Translations under genes and position numbers: made by a program
The notes under the pieces: generated by a model
Database searches by the model: none
Told to the model about the DNA's origin: nothing
The model's input: the letters and a program-made list of their open reading frames with translations, nothing else
Shown here: positions 45,224 to 52,767 of the stretch, one piece after another
Layout of the letters: every line of letters begins with the position of its first letter
Numbering within the stretch: position 1 is the stretch's first letter
Assembly (NCBI GenBank): GCA_050018455.1
Contig: JBEKAA010000019.1
Coordinates: 77,525 to 141,524 of the forward strand
DNA from: RBG-13-68-16 sp050018455
GTDB taxonomy: Bacteria > Acidobacteriota > Thermoanaerobaculia > Thermoanaerobaculales > Thermoanaerobaculaceae
Length of the DNA: 64,000 nt
Reading direction: 5' to 3'

Positions 45224-47677
45224 ATGGCTCTACCCTACGACCCGCAACAGATCGAGCCGCGCTGGCAGGAGTTCTGGGCCCGCGAGCGGTTTGCTGCGGT
45301 GGATACCGCGGGTGCGAAGGACCTCTACATGCTGATGATGTTCCCGTACCCGTCGGGCGACCTCCACGTCGGGCACGGGCGCAACTACATCCTCGGGGAC
45401 TGCCTGTTCCGGATGTTCCTGATGCAGGGGCGCAAGGTCCTGAATCCCATGGGGTGGGACGCCTTCGGCCTTCCCGCCGAGAACGCGGCGATCAAGCGAA
45501 ACATCCACCCGCACGAGTGGACGGTCGGCAACATCGCGCGCATGAAGGAGCAGTTCCGGCGCTGGGGAATCCTCTACGACTGGGACAAGGAGGTCACCTC
45601 CTGCGAGCCCGAGTACTACCGCTGGAACCAGTGGCTCTTCAACCGGATGCTCGAGAAAGGGCTGGCCTACCGCGGCAAGTCGCCGGTCAACTGGTGTCCC
45701 TCGTGCAAGACCGTCCTCGCGAACGAGCAGGTGGTCGCGGGAGGGTGCGAACGCTGCGGCACGCCCGTGGAGCAGCGCGACCTCGAGCAGTGGTTCCTGC
45801 GCATCACCGAGTACGCCGATCGCCTTCTCGAGGGCCTCGACCGGCTTCCGGAGTGGCCCGAGAAGGTCAAGGTCATGCAGCGCAACTGGATCGGTCGCTC
45901 GGAGGGGTGCGACCTGCGTTTCGCGGTCGAGGGCGCCGGCGAGCCGATCACGGTTTTCACGACGAGGGTGGACACGATTTACGGAGCCACCTTCGTCGCC
46001 CTGGCGCCGGAGCACCCTCTAGTCGAACGCTTCCGCGCCACGGCGCCGGATCCCGACTTCGGCGAGTTCGTGGACCGGCTGAGGAACCAGACCCGCCTCC
46101 AGCGCGAGTCGGAGGGCGGCGACAAGGAGGGCCGGTTCACGGGGGCGTACGCGATCAACCCGTTCTCCGGCGAGCGCGTCCCGATCTGGGTCGCCAACTT
46201 CGTGCTGATGGAGTACGGCACCGGCGCGATTATGTCGGTGCCCGCCCACGACGAGCGCGACTTCGCCTTCGCCACCAAGTACTCTCTTCCGATCCGCCTC
46301 GTGATCGCGGGACCGGGCATGGGGCCCGACACCGTGCCGATCGAGGCGTACGCGGGCCCAGGCACCGTCGTGAACTCGGGGCCGTTTTCCGGGCTCGCGA
46401 GCGAGGATTCGAAGACCGCCATGGGCGTCTTCGCCGAAGGGAAGGGATTTGGAACCCGCCGCGTGCGATACCGCCTGCGCGACTGGCTGATCTCGAGGCA
46501 GCGCTACTGGGGGACGCCGATCCCGGTCGTCTACTGCGAGCGCGACGGAATCGTCCCCGTTCCGGACGATCAGCTACCGGTGGTGCTCCCGAAGGACATC
46601 CAGTTCGGCGGAAGCGAGGGGAACCCCCTCGAGCGGAGCGCGTCGTTCACGGCCGTCAGATGCCCGAAGTGCGGGGACGCGGCGCGCCGCGAGACCGACA
46701 CCATGGACACCTTCGTCGACTCGTCGTGGTACTACGCGCGCTTCGTCAACCCGCACGTGCGCGACGCGATGATCGACCGGGAGCGGGTGGCGCGCTGGAT
46801 GCCGGTGGACCTCTACATCGGCGGGGTCGAGCACGCGATCCTGCACCTGATGTACGCGCGGTTCCTCTACAGGGTGCTCCACGACTTCGGCATGGTCCCC
46901 GGCGACGAGCCTTTCACGGTGCTCTTCAACCAGGGGATGATCACGGCGAAGAGCGCGGTTTCGGGCAAGCTCGAGAAGATGTCGAAGTCGAAGGGGAACG
47001 TCGTGGCTCCCGACGCGCTGATCGCGCGCTACGGCGCCGACACGGAGCGCGTCTACACCCTTTTCATGGGCCCGCCCGAGAAGGAAGTGGAGTGGACCGA
47101 CGAGGGCGTCATGGGCGCTCATCGCTTCCTGCAGCGCGTCTGGGGTTTGCAGGACCTCGTCGCGGAGAGCGAGGGGCGGGCCGGCGAGCCGGCCGCGACC
47201 GAGCAGGTCCGCGTGGCGACGCACCGCACGGTCAAGCGGGTGGACGACGATCTGGCCCGCTACCACCCGAACACCGCCACGGCGGCGATGATGGAGCTGA
47301 TCAACACGATGGCCGAGCACCAGGCGACGGCCTCCGGCGGGGCGCTGCGCCAGGCGTACGAGACCCTGCTCCGGCTCCTGCACCCGATTGCGCCCCACAT
47401 CACGGAGGAGATCTGGCGCATCCTCGGGTACGAGGGGTCGCTCCTGCGGGCCGGCTGGCCCTCCTACGACGCGGAGCTGCTGGCAAAGCAGCAGGTCACC
47501 CTCGCGGTGCAGGTAAACGGCAAGCTGCGGGCGACCATCGACGCGGACCCGGGCCTGGACGCCCAGGCGGCCGGCTCCGTAGCCAGGGAGGCGGTAGCGA
47601 AATGGCTCGACGGCAAGACGGTGGTGAAAGTGATTCACGTCCCGGACAGGATGGTATCGTTCGTGGTGAAAGGGTGA
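45224..47677 (+). CDS. leuS: Leucyl-tRNA synthetase
   Basis: This class Ia synthetase charges tRNA-Leu and edits. The 817-aa length is typical. The HIGH motif is YPSGDLHVGHGRNYILGD (about 43-60) and the KMSKS motif is EKMSKSKGNVVAPDAL. The CP1 editing domain includes TVFTTRVDTIYGATFVALAP-like sequence. The zinc-like CPSCKTVLANEQV and WYYARFVNP are also conserved. The ATG at 45224 follows GCGGAGGCAACAG and gives the family N-terminus. lptE follows 2 bp later, a pairing common in Gram-negatives. Confidence 0.98.
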   Translation: MALPYDPQQIEPRWQEFWARERFAAVDTAGAKDLYMLMMFPYPSGDLHVGHGRNYILGDCLFRMFLMQGRKVLNPMGWDAFGLPAENAAIKRNIHPHEWTVGNIARMKEQFRRWGILYDWDKEVTSCEPEYYRWNQWLFNRMLEKGLAYRGKSPVNWCPSCKTVLANEQVVAGGCERCGTPVEQRDLEQWFLRITEYADRLLEGLDRLPEWPEKVKVMQRNWIGRSEGCDLRFAVEGAGEPITVFTTRVDTIYGATFVALAPEHPLVERFRATAPDPDFGEFVDRLRNQTRLQRESEGGDKEGRFTGAYAINPFSGERVPIWVANFVLMEYGTGAIMSVPAHDERDFAFATKYSLPIRLVIAGPGMGPDTVPIEAYAGPGTVVNSGPFSGLASEDSKTAMGVFAEGKGFGTRRVRYRLRDWLISRQRYWGTPIPVVYCERDGIVPVPDDQLPVVLPKDIQFGGSEGNPLERSASFTAVRCPKCGDAARRETDTMDTFVDSSWYYARFVNPHVRDAMIDRERVARWMPVDLYIGGVEHAILHLMYARFLYRVLHDFGMVPGDEPFTVLFNQGMITAKSAVSGKLEKMSKSKGNVVAPDALIARYGADTERVYTLFMGPPEKEVEWTDEGVMGAHRFLQRVWGLQDLVAESEGRAGEPAATEQVRVATHRTVKRVDDDLARYHPNTATAAMMELINTMAEHQATASGGALRQAYETLLRLLHPIAPHITEEIWRILGYEGSLLRAGWPSYDAELLAKQQVTLAVQVNGKLRATIDADPGLDAQAAGSVAREAVAKWLDGKTVVKVIHVPDRMVSFVVKG

Positions 47678-47679
47678 AG

Positions 47680-48303
47680 ATGGCCGAGAAGGTAAGAGGG
47701 AAAACGGAAAACGGCAAAGGGAAGACAAGGACGGGTCGGCGTCTTCCGTTTGACCTTTTACGTTTACCCTTTCACCTGTTCAGCGCGGTGGCGGTGGTCC
47801 TCCTGGTTGCAACGAGCAGCGCGTGCGGGTACCACCTGATCGGGCAGTCGAACTCGCTGCCGGCGCGCCTTCAGAAGCTTTGCGTGACACCGTTCGTCAA
47901 CCGGACCAACCGGGCCGAACTCGACCAGCGGCTGACAGAGCAGGTCTCCCAGGAGTGGGTGCGCCGGGGCCGCTTCCAGCTCGTGTCGAACCCGACCGAG
48001 GCCGACGTCGTCATGAGCGGGACCGTGACGTCGGCGGCCTCGATGCCGGTACAGTTCGACCAGTACGGCCGCGCCACCCAGTACCAGCTCACCGTCGTCA
48101 CGGACGTCCAGTTCGTGGACCGCACGGGCGAGAAGCCGGTCGTGCTCTGGCGCGACCAGCACTTCACCCGCGTCAAGGCCTACGACGTGAACGTCACGAC
48201 GGCAACCGCGTACGACTACTTCGACCAGGAGGTGCAGGCGATGGACCTCCTCGCCATCGATTACGCACGCGGCCTGGTGGTCACGATCCTCGAAGGCTTC
48301 TAG
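47680..48303 (+). CDS. lptE: LptE-like LPS-assembly lipoprotein
   Basis: LptE is the outer-membrane lipoprotein plug of the LptD translocon. This 207-aa protein has a lipoprotein signal (FSAVAVVLLVATSSAC, modified Cys49, then GYHL as in many LptE proteins), followed by LCVTPFVNRTNRAELDQRL and a VMSGTVTSAAS strand region. An in-frame GTG at 47674 overlaps the leuS stop and is the alternative start. The n-region (residues 4-33) is unusually long and Arg/Lys-rich because it is encoded by an intergenic-type inverted repeat (47691-47776). The leuS-lptE neighbourhood supports the call. Confidence 0.85.
   Translation: MAEKVRGKTENGKGKTRTGRRLPFDLLRLPFHLFSAVAVVLLVATSSACGYHLIGQSNSLPARLQKLCVTPFVNRTNRAELDQRLTEQVSQEWVRRGRFQLVSNPTEADVVMSGTVTSAASMPVQFDQYGRATQYQLTVVTDVQFVDRTGEKPVVLWRDQHFTRVKAYDVNVTTATAYDYFDQEVQAMDLLAIDYARGLVVTILEGF
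47691..47776. repeat. Inner-shell inverted repeat inside the lptE signal sequence
   Basis: The left arm 47691-47726 (GGTAAGAGGGAAAACGG... ending AAAGGGAAGAC) and the right arm 47741-47776 (GTCTTCCGTTTGACC... ending CCCTTTCACC) are the inner-shell words seen in the intergenic repeats at 152, 48563 and 60560. Here they are translated, as LptE residues about 4-33. Confidence 0.75.
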
Positions 48304-48310
48304 CGGGCGT

Positions 48311-48442
48311 CGCCGATAGCGGACCATCTGCTGCGTCAGGCTCGCGCCTCGCATGCTCACGTACCCTCCGGGTACGCTCCGCTGCTCGCCGCTCGCCTTC
48401 CTTGCATCTGGCCCACTCTCGGCGGCGCGGCTCCCCGCACGC
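48311..48442. repeat. Two-copy 3'-end element, copy 2
   Basis: This element starts 7 bp after the lptE stop. The hairpin here is CGTACCC-TCC-GGGTACG, against CGTAGCC-TCC-GGCTACG in copy 1, so the stem is kept by a compensating G/C swap. The outer arms GATAGCGGACCATCTGC and GCATCTGGCCCACTCTCGG pair imperfectly. Confidence 0.7.
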
Positions 48443-48503
48443 CGCCGTCGCCCTGCCAACACGGTCTCACTCGACGGGGCGCCGCTGGCGTCGGACCTCG
48501 TCA

Positions 48504-48751
48504 GGAGCAGAGGGGCAAGAAGCTGTTCGAACGTTCACACGTTCGAAGGTTCGACAGGGACCGGTAAGAAGGGTGAACGGAAGATGTCAAACGGAAGGCC
48601 ATGAACACAAGGCTATAGTCGTTCCAGGTTCTCGTCTTCCGTTTGACCTTTTCCCTCTCACCTTTGACCCCGCGGGTCTCTGAACCTCCAAACGTGCGAA
48701 CCTTCAAACGGTCTTCGCTCCTCTGCTCCTCGGCCCCTCCGCTCCTCTGCC
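48504..48751. repeat. Nested inverted repeat with all three shells
   Basis: This is the clearest example. In order: GAGCAGAGGGGCAAG (outer, 48504-), TGTTCGAACGTTCACACG (middle, 48524-48556), GGTAAGAAGGGTGAACGG (inner, 48563-48600), a loop, GTCTTCCGTTTGACCTTTTC (inner complement, 48634-48660), GAACCTCCAAACGTGCGAAC (middle complement, 48681-48711), CTCCTCTGCTCCTCGGCCCC (outer complement, 48718-48751). No gene is visible in the 48304-48776 gap. Confidence 0.8.
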
Positions 48752-48776
48752 CGTCTCCGAGTCCCGAACCCCGGTC

Positions 48777-49454
48777 TCACCGACGGGCAGGGATCGGCGG
48801 GGTCCACCAGACGACCCGCCCGACGATCACGTCGGAGAGGGGCTGCCCCGAGCGCAGGCGGATCGCCCGCGGCAGGTGCGCCGGGTTGTCCGAGAGCAGG
48901 ATCAGCACGCGCGAGGCGGCGTCGAGCACCAGGCGCTTGATGGCGCAGCCGTGCTCGCCGGCGATCTCCTCGCGCACGGCGTAAATCCCCTGCGCCATCA
49001 CCTCGCGAACCGGCGAGCGGTCGAGCAGGACGGTGGCCCCCGGCAGGATCGTGTCCGCCATCGAGTCCTGGTCCTTGCCCACCCGGACCAGGAGCGCCCG
49101 GGCCGGGTCCACGCCGAGGCTGCGCAGGAGCGCGCGAGGGAGGGGCTCGTGCCCTTCGATGTGGTCGGCCAGCATGAGCGGAGGCCCGGCCGCGATGCGG
49201 TCCGCCACCAGCGGCACGGCCACCGCGTCGCCGGGTTCGGCGGCGTGTGCCTCCTCGCCCAGCAACTCGCCGACGGTGGTGCCCAGGGCAGTGGCGAGAC
49301 GGGTGAGCGTCGCCACGGTAGGGGAGGACTCGCCGCGCTCGATCTGGGCGACGAAATTGCGTGACAGGCCCGCGCGATCGGCCAGCGCCTGCTGGCTCAA
49401 CCCCTGGCTGACCCGCCTCTCGCGCAAAACGGCTCCGAGCTCCTCGATTCCCAC
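48777..49454 (-). CDS. XRE-type HTH repressor with self-cleaving S24 (LexA-like) domain
   Basis: This 225-aa repressor starts at a GTG with GGAG upstream. The HTH is LSQQALADRAGLSRNFVAQI (about 19-38). The C-terminal S24 domain has the Ala-Gly cleavage-type site ADRIAAGPPL, the Ser of the dyad in QDSMADTILPGATVLLDRSP and the Lys in CAIKRLVLD, so RecA-stimulated self-cleavage is inferred. It is divergent from imuA, and matching 18-bp operators lie in both promoters. It is therefore the probable SOS-type regulator of the mutasome. It is not a canonical LexA because the DNA-binding domain is XRE-type. Confidence 0.9.
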   Translation of the reverse strand: MGIEELGAVLRERRVSQGLSQQALADRAGLSRNFVAQIERGESSPTVATLTRLATALGTTVGELLGEEAHAAEPGDAVAVPLVADRIAAGPPLMLADHIEGHEPLPRALLRSLGVDPARALLVRVGKDQDSMADTILPGATVLLDRSPVREVMAQGIYAVREEIAGEHGCAIKRLVLDAASRVLILLSDNPAHLPRAIRLRSGQPLSDVIVGRVVWWTPPIPARR

Positions 49455-49455
49455 C

Positions 49456-49473
49456 TGACAACTCCAATTGTCA
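49456..49473. promoter_or_regulatory. Operator 1, over the repressor start site
   Basis: TGACAACTCCAATTGTCA is a 6-bp inverted repeat (TGACAA / TTGTCA) with a 6-base spacer. It covers the presumed transcription start and RBS of the repressor gene and matches operator 2 at 49601. A looser half-match GGACAGGAATGTCA lies at 49487-49500. Confidence 0.65.
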
Positions 49474-49501
49474 ATCTAGAGCGGTTGGACAGGAATGTCA
49501 A
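49473..49501 (-). promoter_or_regulatory. Promoter of the S24 repressor
   Basis: On the minus strand TTGACA (49496-49501) is followed after exactly 17 bases by TAGATT (49473-49478). It is identical in both boxes and spacing to the divergent imuA promoter. Confidence 0.7.
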
Positions 49502-49599
49502 CTTTACAGGTTGCACGGGCCGGATGCCCGGACGGCCCGCCGTCGCCCCTTCCCGGGGCTGCTGCCGCCCACGTTTCGCTCCGGGTGGCTCTTCTCGAC

Positions 49600-49628
49600 T
49601 TGACAACTAAAGATGTCAGAATTAGATT
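49600..49628 (+). promoter_or_regulatory. Promoter of imuA
   Basis: TTGACA (49600-49605) is followed after exactly 17 bases by TAGATT (49623-49628). Transcription would begin near 49635, so the formal ATG at 49613 lies inside the promoter and is rejected as the start. Confidence 0.7.
49601..49618. promoter_or_regulatory. Operator 2, over the imuA promoter
   Basis: TGACAACTAAAGATGTCA shares TGACAACT and TGTCA at the same spacing with operator 1 and overlaps the -35 box and spacer. This placement would block RNA polymerase. Confidence 0.65.
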
Positions 49629-49639
49629 TGATGTTGACC

Positions 49640-50731
49640 ATGATGATTGTTCACGCTCCCGCGCCCGTTCCCCCGTCTCTGGAGGGGCTCCGGCAAGCCA
49701 GCGAACGCTGGGTGCGGAGGGAGCGCGCCCGAGCACGGCTTTCCAGCGGGGTGGTGACGCTCGACGAATTGATGGGAGGTGGGTGGCCGCAGGGGAAGGT
49801 GGGCGAGCTTGTGGGACCGGCTTCCTCGGGGCGGTCGGCGGTGGCGGCGGCCACGGTGGCGGCGGCCTCCGCCCGCGGCGAGGTGACGGCCTGGCTCGAC
49901 GCCGCCGACGCCTTCGACCCCGCCTCTGCGGCGGCCGCGGGCGTGGACCTCGACCGGTTGCTGTGGGTGCGTCCTCGCAACGCAGGGGAGACAGTCCGCG
50001 CCGCCGAGCTGGTGCTCGAGACCGGCGGGTTCACCGTCGTGGTCCTCGACCTCGGGGCGGCCGTGCGCGCGGCGTCCGGTCGTGAGCGTAGGGGCGGCCT
50101 TTGCGGCCGCCCTGGGTGGGCGGGGGCACGCCCCGCCCCTGCGTTCGACGGAACACGCAAGGGCGCGCTGCGCCTGCGGCTGGCGCGGGCGGTCGCGGTG
50201 GCCCTCGTGCTGGCCGAGCGCCCCTGGGTGGGGACGCTGGCCGGCGCGACGGTGGTGATGGAGCGCGGCGAGGCGCGCTGGGGCGGTGAGCGCGGCGGGC
50301 CGCGGTGGCTCGAAGGCCTGGCCCTGAAGCTGCAGGTGGAGCGCGGCCGGGGGCGCGACCGAGCGGGGTACGGCGCGCACGAGACGACGGGCGGAGGCGA
50401 GCCCTACCCCCACGAGGAGGTCTCAGGCCGTGTTTCCGTGGGGCGCGCCCTCCGGGCGTGCCCTGAAGACGCCGGCGGGTCCGCACGAGAGCACGCGCGG
50501 AGCGCGCGCTCCACAGAGACGAACGAAGGTTCGCAAACAAGAACGGGCGAGCACGACCGTGCGACCTCCCACGGGTCGGCAAATGTAGAGGCGGGGCTTG
50601 TCCCCGCCCTTCTCGGACAGCCGCAGGGGCCGCCGTCCCTGCTTTGCCAGGAGCGCGAGGCAACGAGCGAGCGCGAATTTATTTCGCGCGAGCGGAGCGG
50701 CGCGGGGCCCCCCGCAGCGAGGAGCGCGTGA
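49640..50731 (+). CDS. imuA: ImuA-like RecA-fold protein with REP-encoded inserts
   Basis: ImuA is a RecA-related partner of ImuB and DnaE2 in SOS translesion synthesis. The recognisable part is PSLEGLRQASERWVRRERA, SSGVVTLDELMGGGWPQGKV, the P-loop-like VGPASSGRSAVAAATVAAAS and a later ERPWVGTLAGATVVMERGEA. The protein (363 aa) is about 100 aa longer than usual. One REPIN (50088-50142) is translated in frame as RGGLCGRPGWAGARPAP. The last about 105 residues from about 50410 are also repeat-derived. The start at 49640 or 49643 fits the promoter and would be nearly leaderless. Confidence 0.82.
   Translation: MMIVHAPAPVPPSLEGLRQASERWVRRERARARLSSGVVTLDELMGGGWPQGKVGELVGPASSGRSAVAAATVAAASARGEVTAWLDAADAFDPASAAAAGVDLDRLLWVRPRNAGETVRAAELVLETGGFTVVVLDLGAAVRAASGRERRGGLCGRPGWAGARPAPAFDGTRKGALRLRLARAVAVALVLAERPWVGTLAGATVVMERGEARWGGERGGPRWLEGLALKLQVERGRGRDRAGYGAHETTGGGEPYPHEEVSGRVSVGRALRACPEDAGGSAREHARSARSTETNEGSQTRTGEHDRATSHGSANVEAGLVPALLGQPQGPPSLLCQEREATSEREFISRERSGAGPPAARSA
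50088..50142. repeat. REPIN inside imuA
   Basis: Two inverted REP palindromes (GTAGGGGCGGCCTTTGCGGC, then GGGCGGGGGCACGCCCCGCC) are joined by a short spacer and sit in frame within imuA. Confidence 0.75.
50440..50640. repeat. Repeat cluster forming the imuA 3' tail
   Basis: It contains GGCGCGCCCTCCGGGCGTGC and GCACGCGCGGAGCGCGCGCT-type palindromic words and a REP singlet at 50584-50609 (GTAGAGGCGGGGCTTGTCCC). Related GCGCGCCCTGCGGGCGTGCT words recur at 58448. Confidence 0.6.
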
Positions 50732-52767
50732 GCGTGCGCATCGCCGCTCTGTGGGTCCCCGACTTCCTTCTGCAGGCGCTGCGGCGCAGCGAGCCCGAGC
50801 TTGCCGAGGCGCCGCTCGCGATCGCGGCCGGCCCGCTGCCCCGCGACCTGATCGTCGCCGCATCCGCGGAGGCGGCGGAGCTCGGCGTGCGCCCCGGCAT
50901 GACCGCGGCGCAGGCACGCCAGGTGGCGCCAGCGGCGCTGGTGCGGGTGACGCCGACGCCGGTGGCAGCCGCGGCGGACGAGGCGCTCGCCGACGCCGCG
51001 GCCGGATTCTCGCCGCGCGTCACGCGCCACCTGCCCGGCGAGGTCTTCCTCGACGCCGGTGGCCTCCTCCAGCGCTTCGGCTTCGAGGAGGCCATCGCCC
51101 ACGAGCTGCTTCGCCGCTGCCGTCGCGTCGGCCTGGAAGCGCGGGTCGGCATCGCCTCCAATCTCGGAGTCGCCAGGGTGGCGGCGAGGTGCGCCGAGCG
51201 TTGGACGGGGACGAATGGCGCGAGCGGGAATTCACTTCCCGCGAGCGCGGGGGGCACGGGGGGGCACGAGGCGGCGGAGGGTGTGCGGGGGGCCGCCGCC
51301 CCCCCCGCAACAGATAGAACGGGGCTTGCCACCGCCATTTTTCCGAACAGCGGATCGCATCGCGGTTCGATGGGCACACCGGGATTGCTTCCCCCACCGC
51401 CACGCGGGCGCGGCGCGCCCGCTCGCGGCAGGCTCTGTCCCGCCTGCGGCGGGACTCCTCACAATGACAGCGATTCCGAGAACGGCCGCATGGGTCGGCC
51501 CCGCATCGAGCCTGCCGGTGTAGGGGCGGGACTTGCCCCCGCCCGTCGGGGCGAGGCGGTTGTCGTCCAGGCCGGCGAGGAGAGCGTCTTCATGGCCCCG
51601 CTGCCGCTCGAGCTGCTGCAGCCCGCACCGGAGCTGGAGGCGATGCTGGCGCGCTGGGGGCTCGCCACCGCCGGCGAGCTGGCGCGTCTGGCGCGACGCG
51701 AGGTCGGGCTGCGGCTCGGCCAGGCGGGCGTGGCGCTCCACCGGCTCGCCTCCGGGGAGGAGGTGGAGGCGTTCGTCCCCGGCCCTCTCCACGAGGTGCT
51801 GCGGGAGGCGGTCGCGCTCGACGACCCCCTCGGGGCGCTGGAGCCTTTCCTGTTCGTGGCGAACGGCATCCTCGCCCGCTTTGCCCAGCGGCTGGAGCTG
51901 CGCGGCGAGGGGTTCGCCGAGGTCCTGCTCGAGTTGCGCCTCGAGGGGGCGGGAAGCCGGGAGTACAGGCTCAAGCTCGTGGCGCCGACGCGCGACGTGC
52001 CGGCGGTGCTGGCGCTCGCCAGGATGCAGCTCGAGGCGCACCCGCCGGGGGCGCCGGTGGAAGGGGTGGCGGCGCTCGTCGCGCCGGGCCGGGTGCGGCT
52101 CGCCCAGGGCTCGCTGTTCGGCCCGCCGCTGCCCGCGCCGGGGAAGCTCTCGACCACTCTCGCGCGCCTGACCGCGCTGGTCGGGCCCGAACGGGTCGGC
52201 GCCCCGGCGATCCCCGACACCCACCGCCCCGGCGTGTGGACGCTCGCACCGTTCGTGCTGCATGAGAGCAATACGACAGCAGAGGAGCGGAGGAGCAGGG
52301 GAGCAGGGGGGAAGAGACAGTTCGAAAGTTCGCAGGTTCGAAGGTTCGAAGATTCAGAGACGGCGGAAAAAAGGGAAAAGGGGAAAGGGCAAAGGGAAGA
52401 CGAAGAGGAAGGTTCAAAAGTTCAGGAAGAGGGAAGAAGGAAGAGGGGAGACGGCAGAGGGAAGGCACAGCATCCCGCTGCACCGTTTGCCTTCCCTCTT
52501 CCCTCGTCGTCCGAACCTGCGGTCACTTCGTGCTCCTCCGCCCCTCTGCCCCTCTGCTCCTCTGCTCCTCTGCTGGCGCAAAGTCGGCCACGTCTCTCGT
52601 TTCACCGGCCACCGGCCACCGGCCACGCCTCACCCGGTGCTGCGGGCGTTCCGGCCGCCGCGCGCGGCCAAGGTGGACGCGGTCGACGGCCGGCCGGTGG
52701 TGGTGTGGGTGGAGGCGCTGGGCGGGATCGTCGTCGGCTGGGCCGGCCCGTACCGGTTCGTCGGTGA
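50728..52767 (+). CDS. imuB: ImuB-like Y-family polymerase homologue, C-terminus frameshifted
   Basis: ImuB is the inactive Y-family protein that links DnaE2 to the clamp. The GTG overlaps the imuA stop. RIAALWVPDFLLQALRRSEP opens the protein. GEVFLDAGGLLQRFGFEEAI and ARVGIASNLGVARVAARCAE follow. A roughly 115-aa in-frame insertion (about 51215-51560) with no ImuB character interrupts the palm region before APLPLELLQPAPELEAML. After LAPFVLHESN (about 52262) the frame enters a nested repeat. The true C-terminal domain continues in another frame (52637-52891), so residues from about 512 on are not ImuB. Confidence 0.8.
   Translation: MSVRIAALWVPDFLLQALRRSEPELAEAPLAIAAGPLPRDLIVAASAEAAELGVRPGMTAAQARQVAPAALVRVTPTPVAAAADEALADAAAGFSPRVTRHLPGEVFLDAGGLLQRFGFEEAIAHELLRRCRRVGLEARVGIASNLGVARVAARCAERWTGTNGASGNSLPASAGGTGGHEAAEGVRGAAAPPATDRTGLATAIFPNSGSHRGSMGTPGLLPPPPRGRGAPARGRLCPACGGTPHNDSDSENGRMGRPRIEPAGVGAGLAPARRGEAVVVQAGEESVFMAPLPLELLQPAPELEAMLARWGLATAGELARLARREVGLRLGQAGVALHRLASGEEVEAFVPGPLHEVLREAVALDDPLGALEPFLFVANGILARFAQRLELRGEGFAEVLLELRLEGAGSREYRLKLVAPTRDVPAVLALARMQLEAHPPGAPVEGVAALVAPGRVRLAQGSLFGPPLPAPGKLSTTLARLTALVGPERVGAPAIPDTHRPGVWTLAPFVLHESNTTAEERRSRGAGGKRQFESSQVRRFEDSETAEKREKGKGQREDEEEGSKVQEEGRRKRGDGRGKAQHPAAPFAFPLPSSSEPAVTSCSSAPLPLCSSAPLLAQSRPRLSFHRPPATGHASPGAAGVPAAARGQGGRGRRPAGGGVGGGAGRDRRRLGRPVPVRR
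51215..51560. repeat. In-frame insertion of mixed repeats in imuB
   Basis: This insertion contains GGGATTGCTTCCCCCACC (51381-) with CTCCTCACAATGACAG (51455-51470), the same family as the element at 58554 on the opposite strand, and a REP singlet (51520-51544). It is translated without a stop in the imuB frame. Confidence 0.65.
52278..52580. repeat. Nested inverted repeat that breaks imuB
   Basis: The outer GCAGAGGAGCGGAGGAGCAG, middle GTTCGAAAGTTCGCAGG and inner GGGAAAAGGGGAAAGGGC words are followed by the complements GTTTGCCTTCCCTCTTCCC, GTCCGAACCTGCGG and CTCCTCTGCTCCTCTGCTGG. The insert changes the reading frame of imuB. Confidence 0.75.

Noticed and set aside
45001..47673. Long frame preceding lptE in the same frame
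   Set aside because: It overlaps leuS out of frame. Only the part after 47674 has meaning (LptE).
49613..49639. ATG at 49613 as the imuA start
   Set aside because: It lies inside the TTGACA-17-TAGATT promoter and operator 2.
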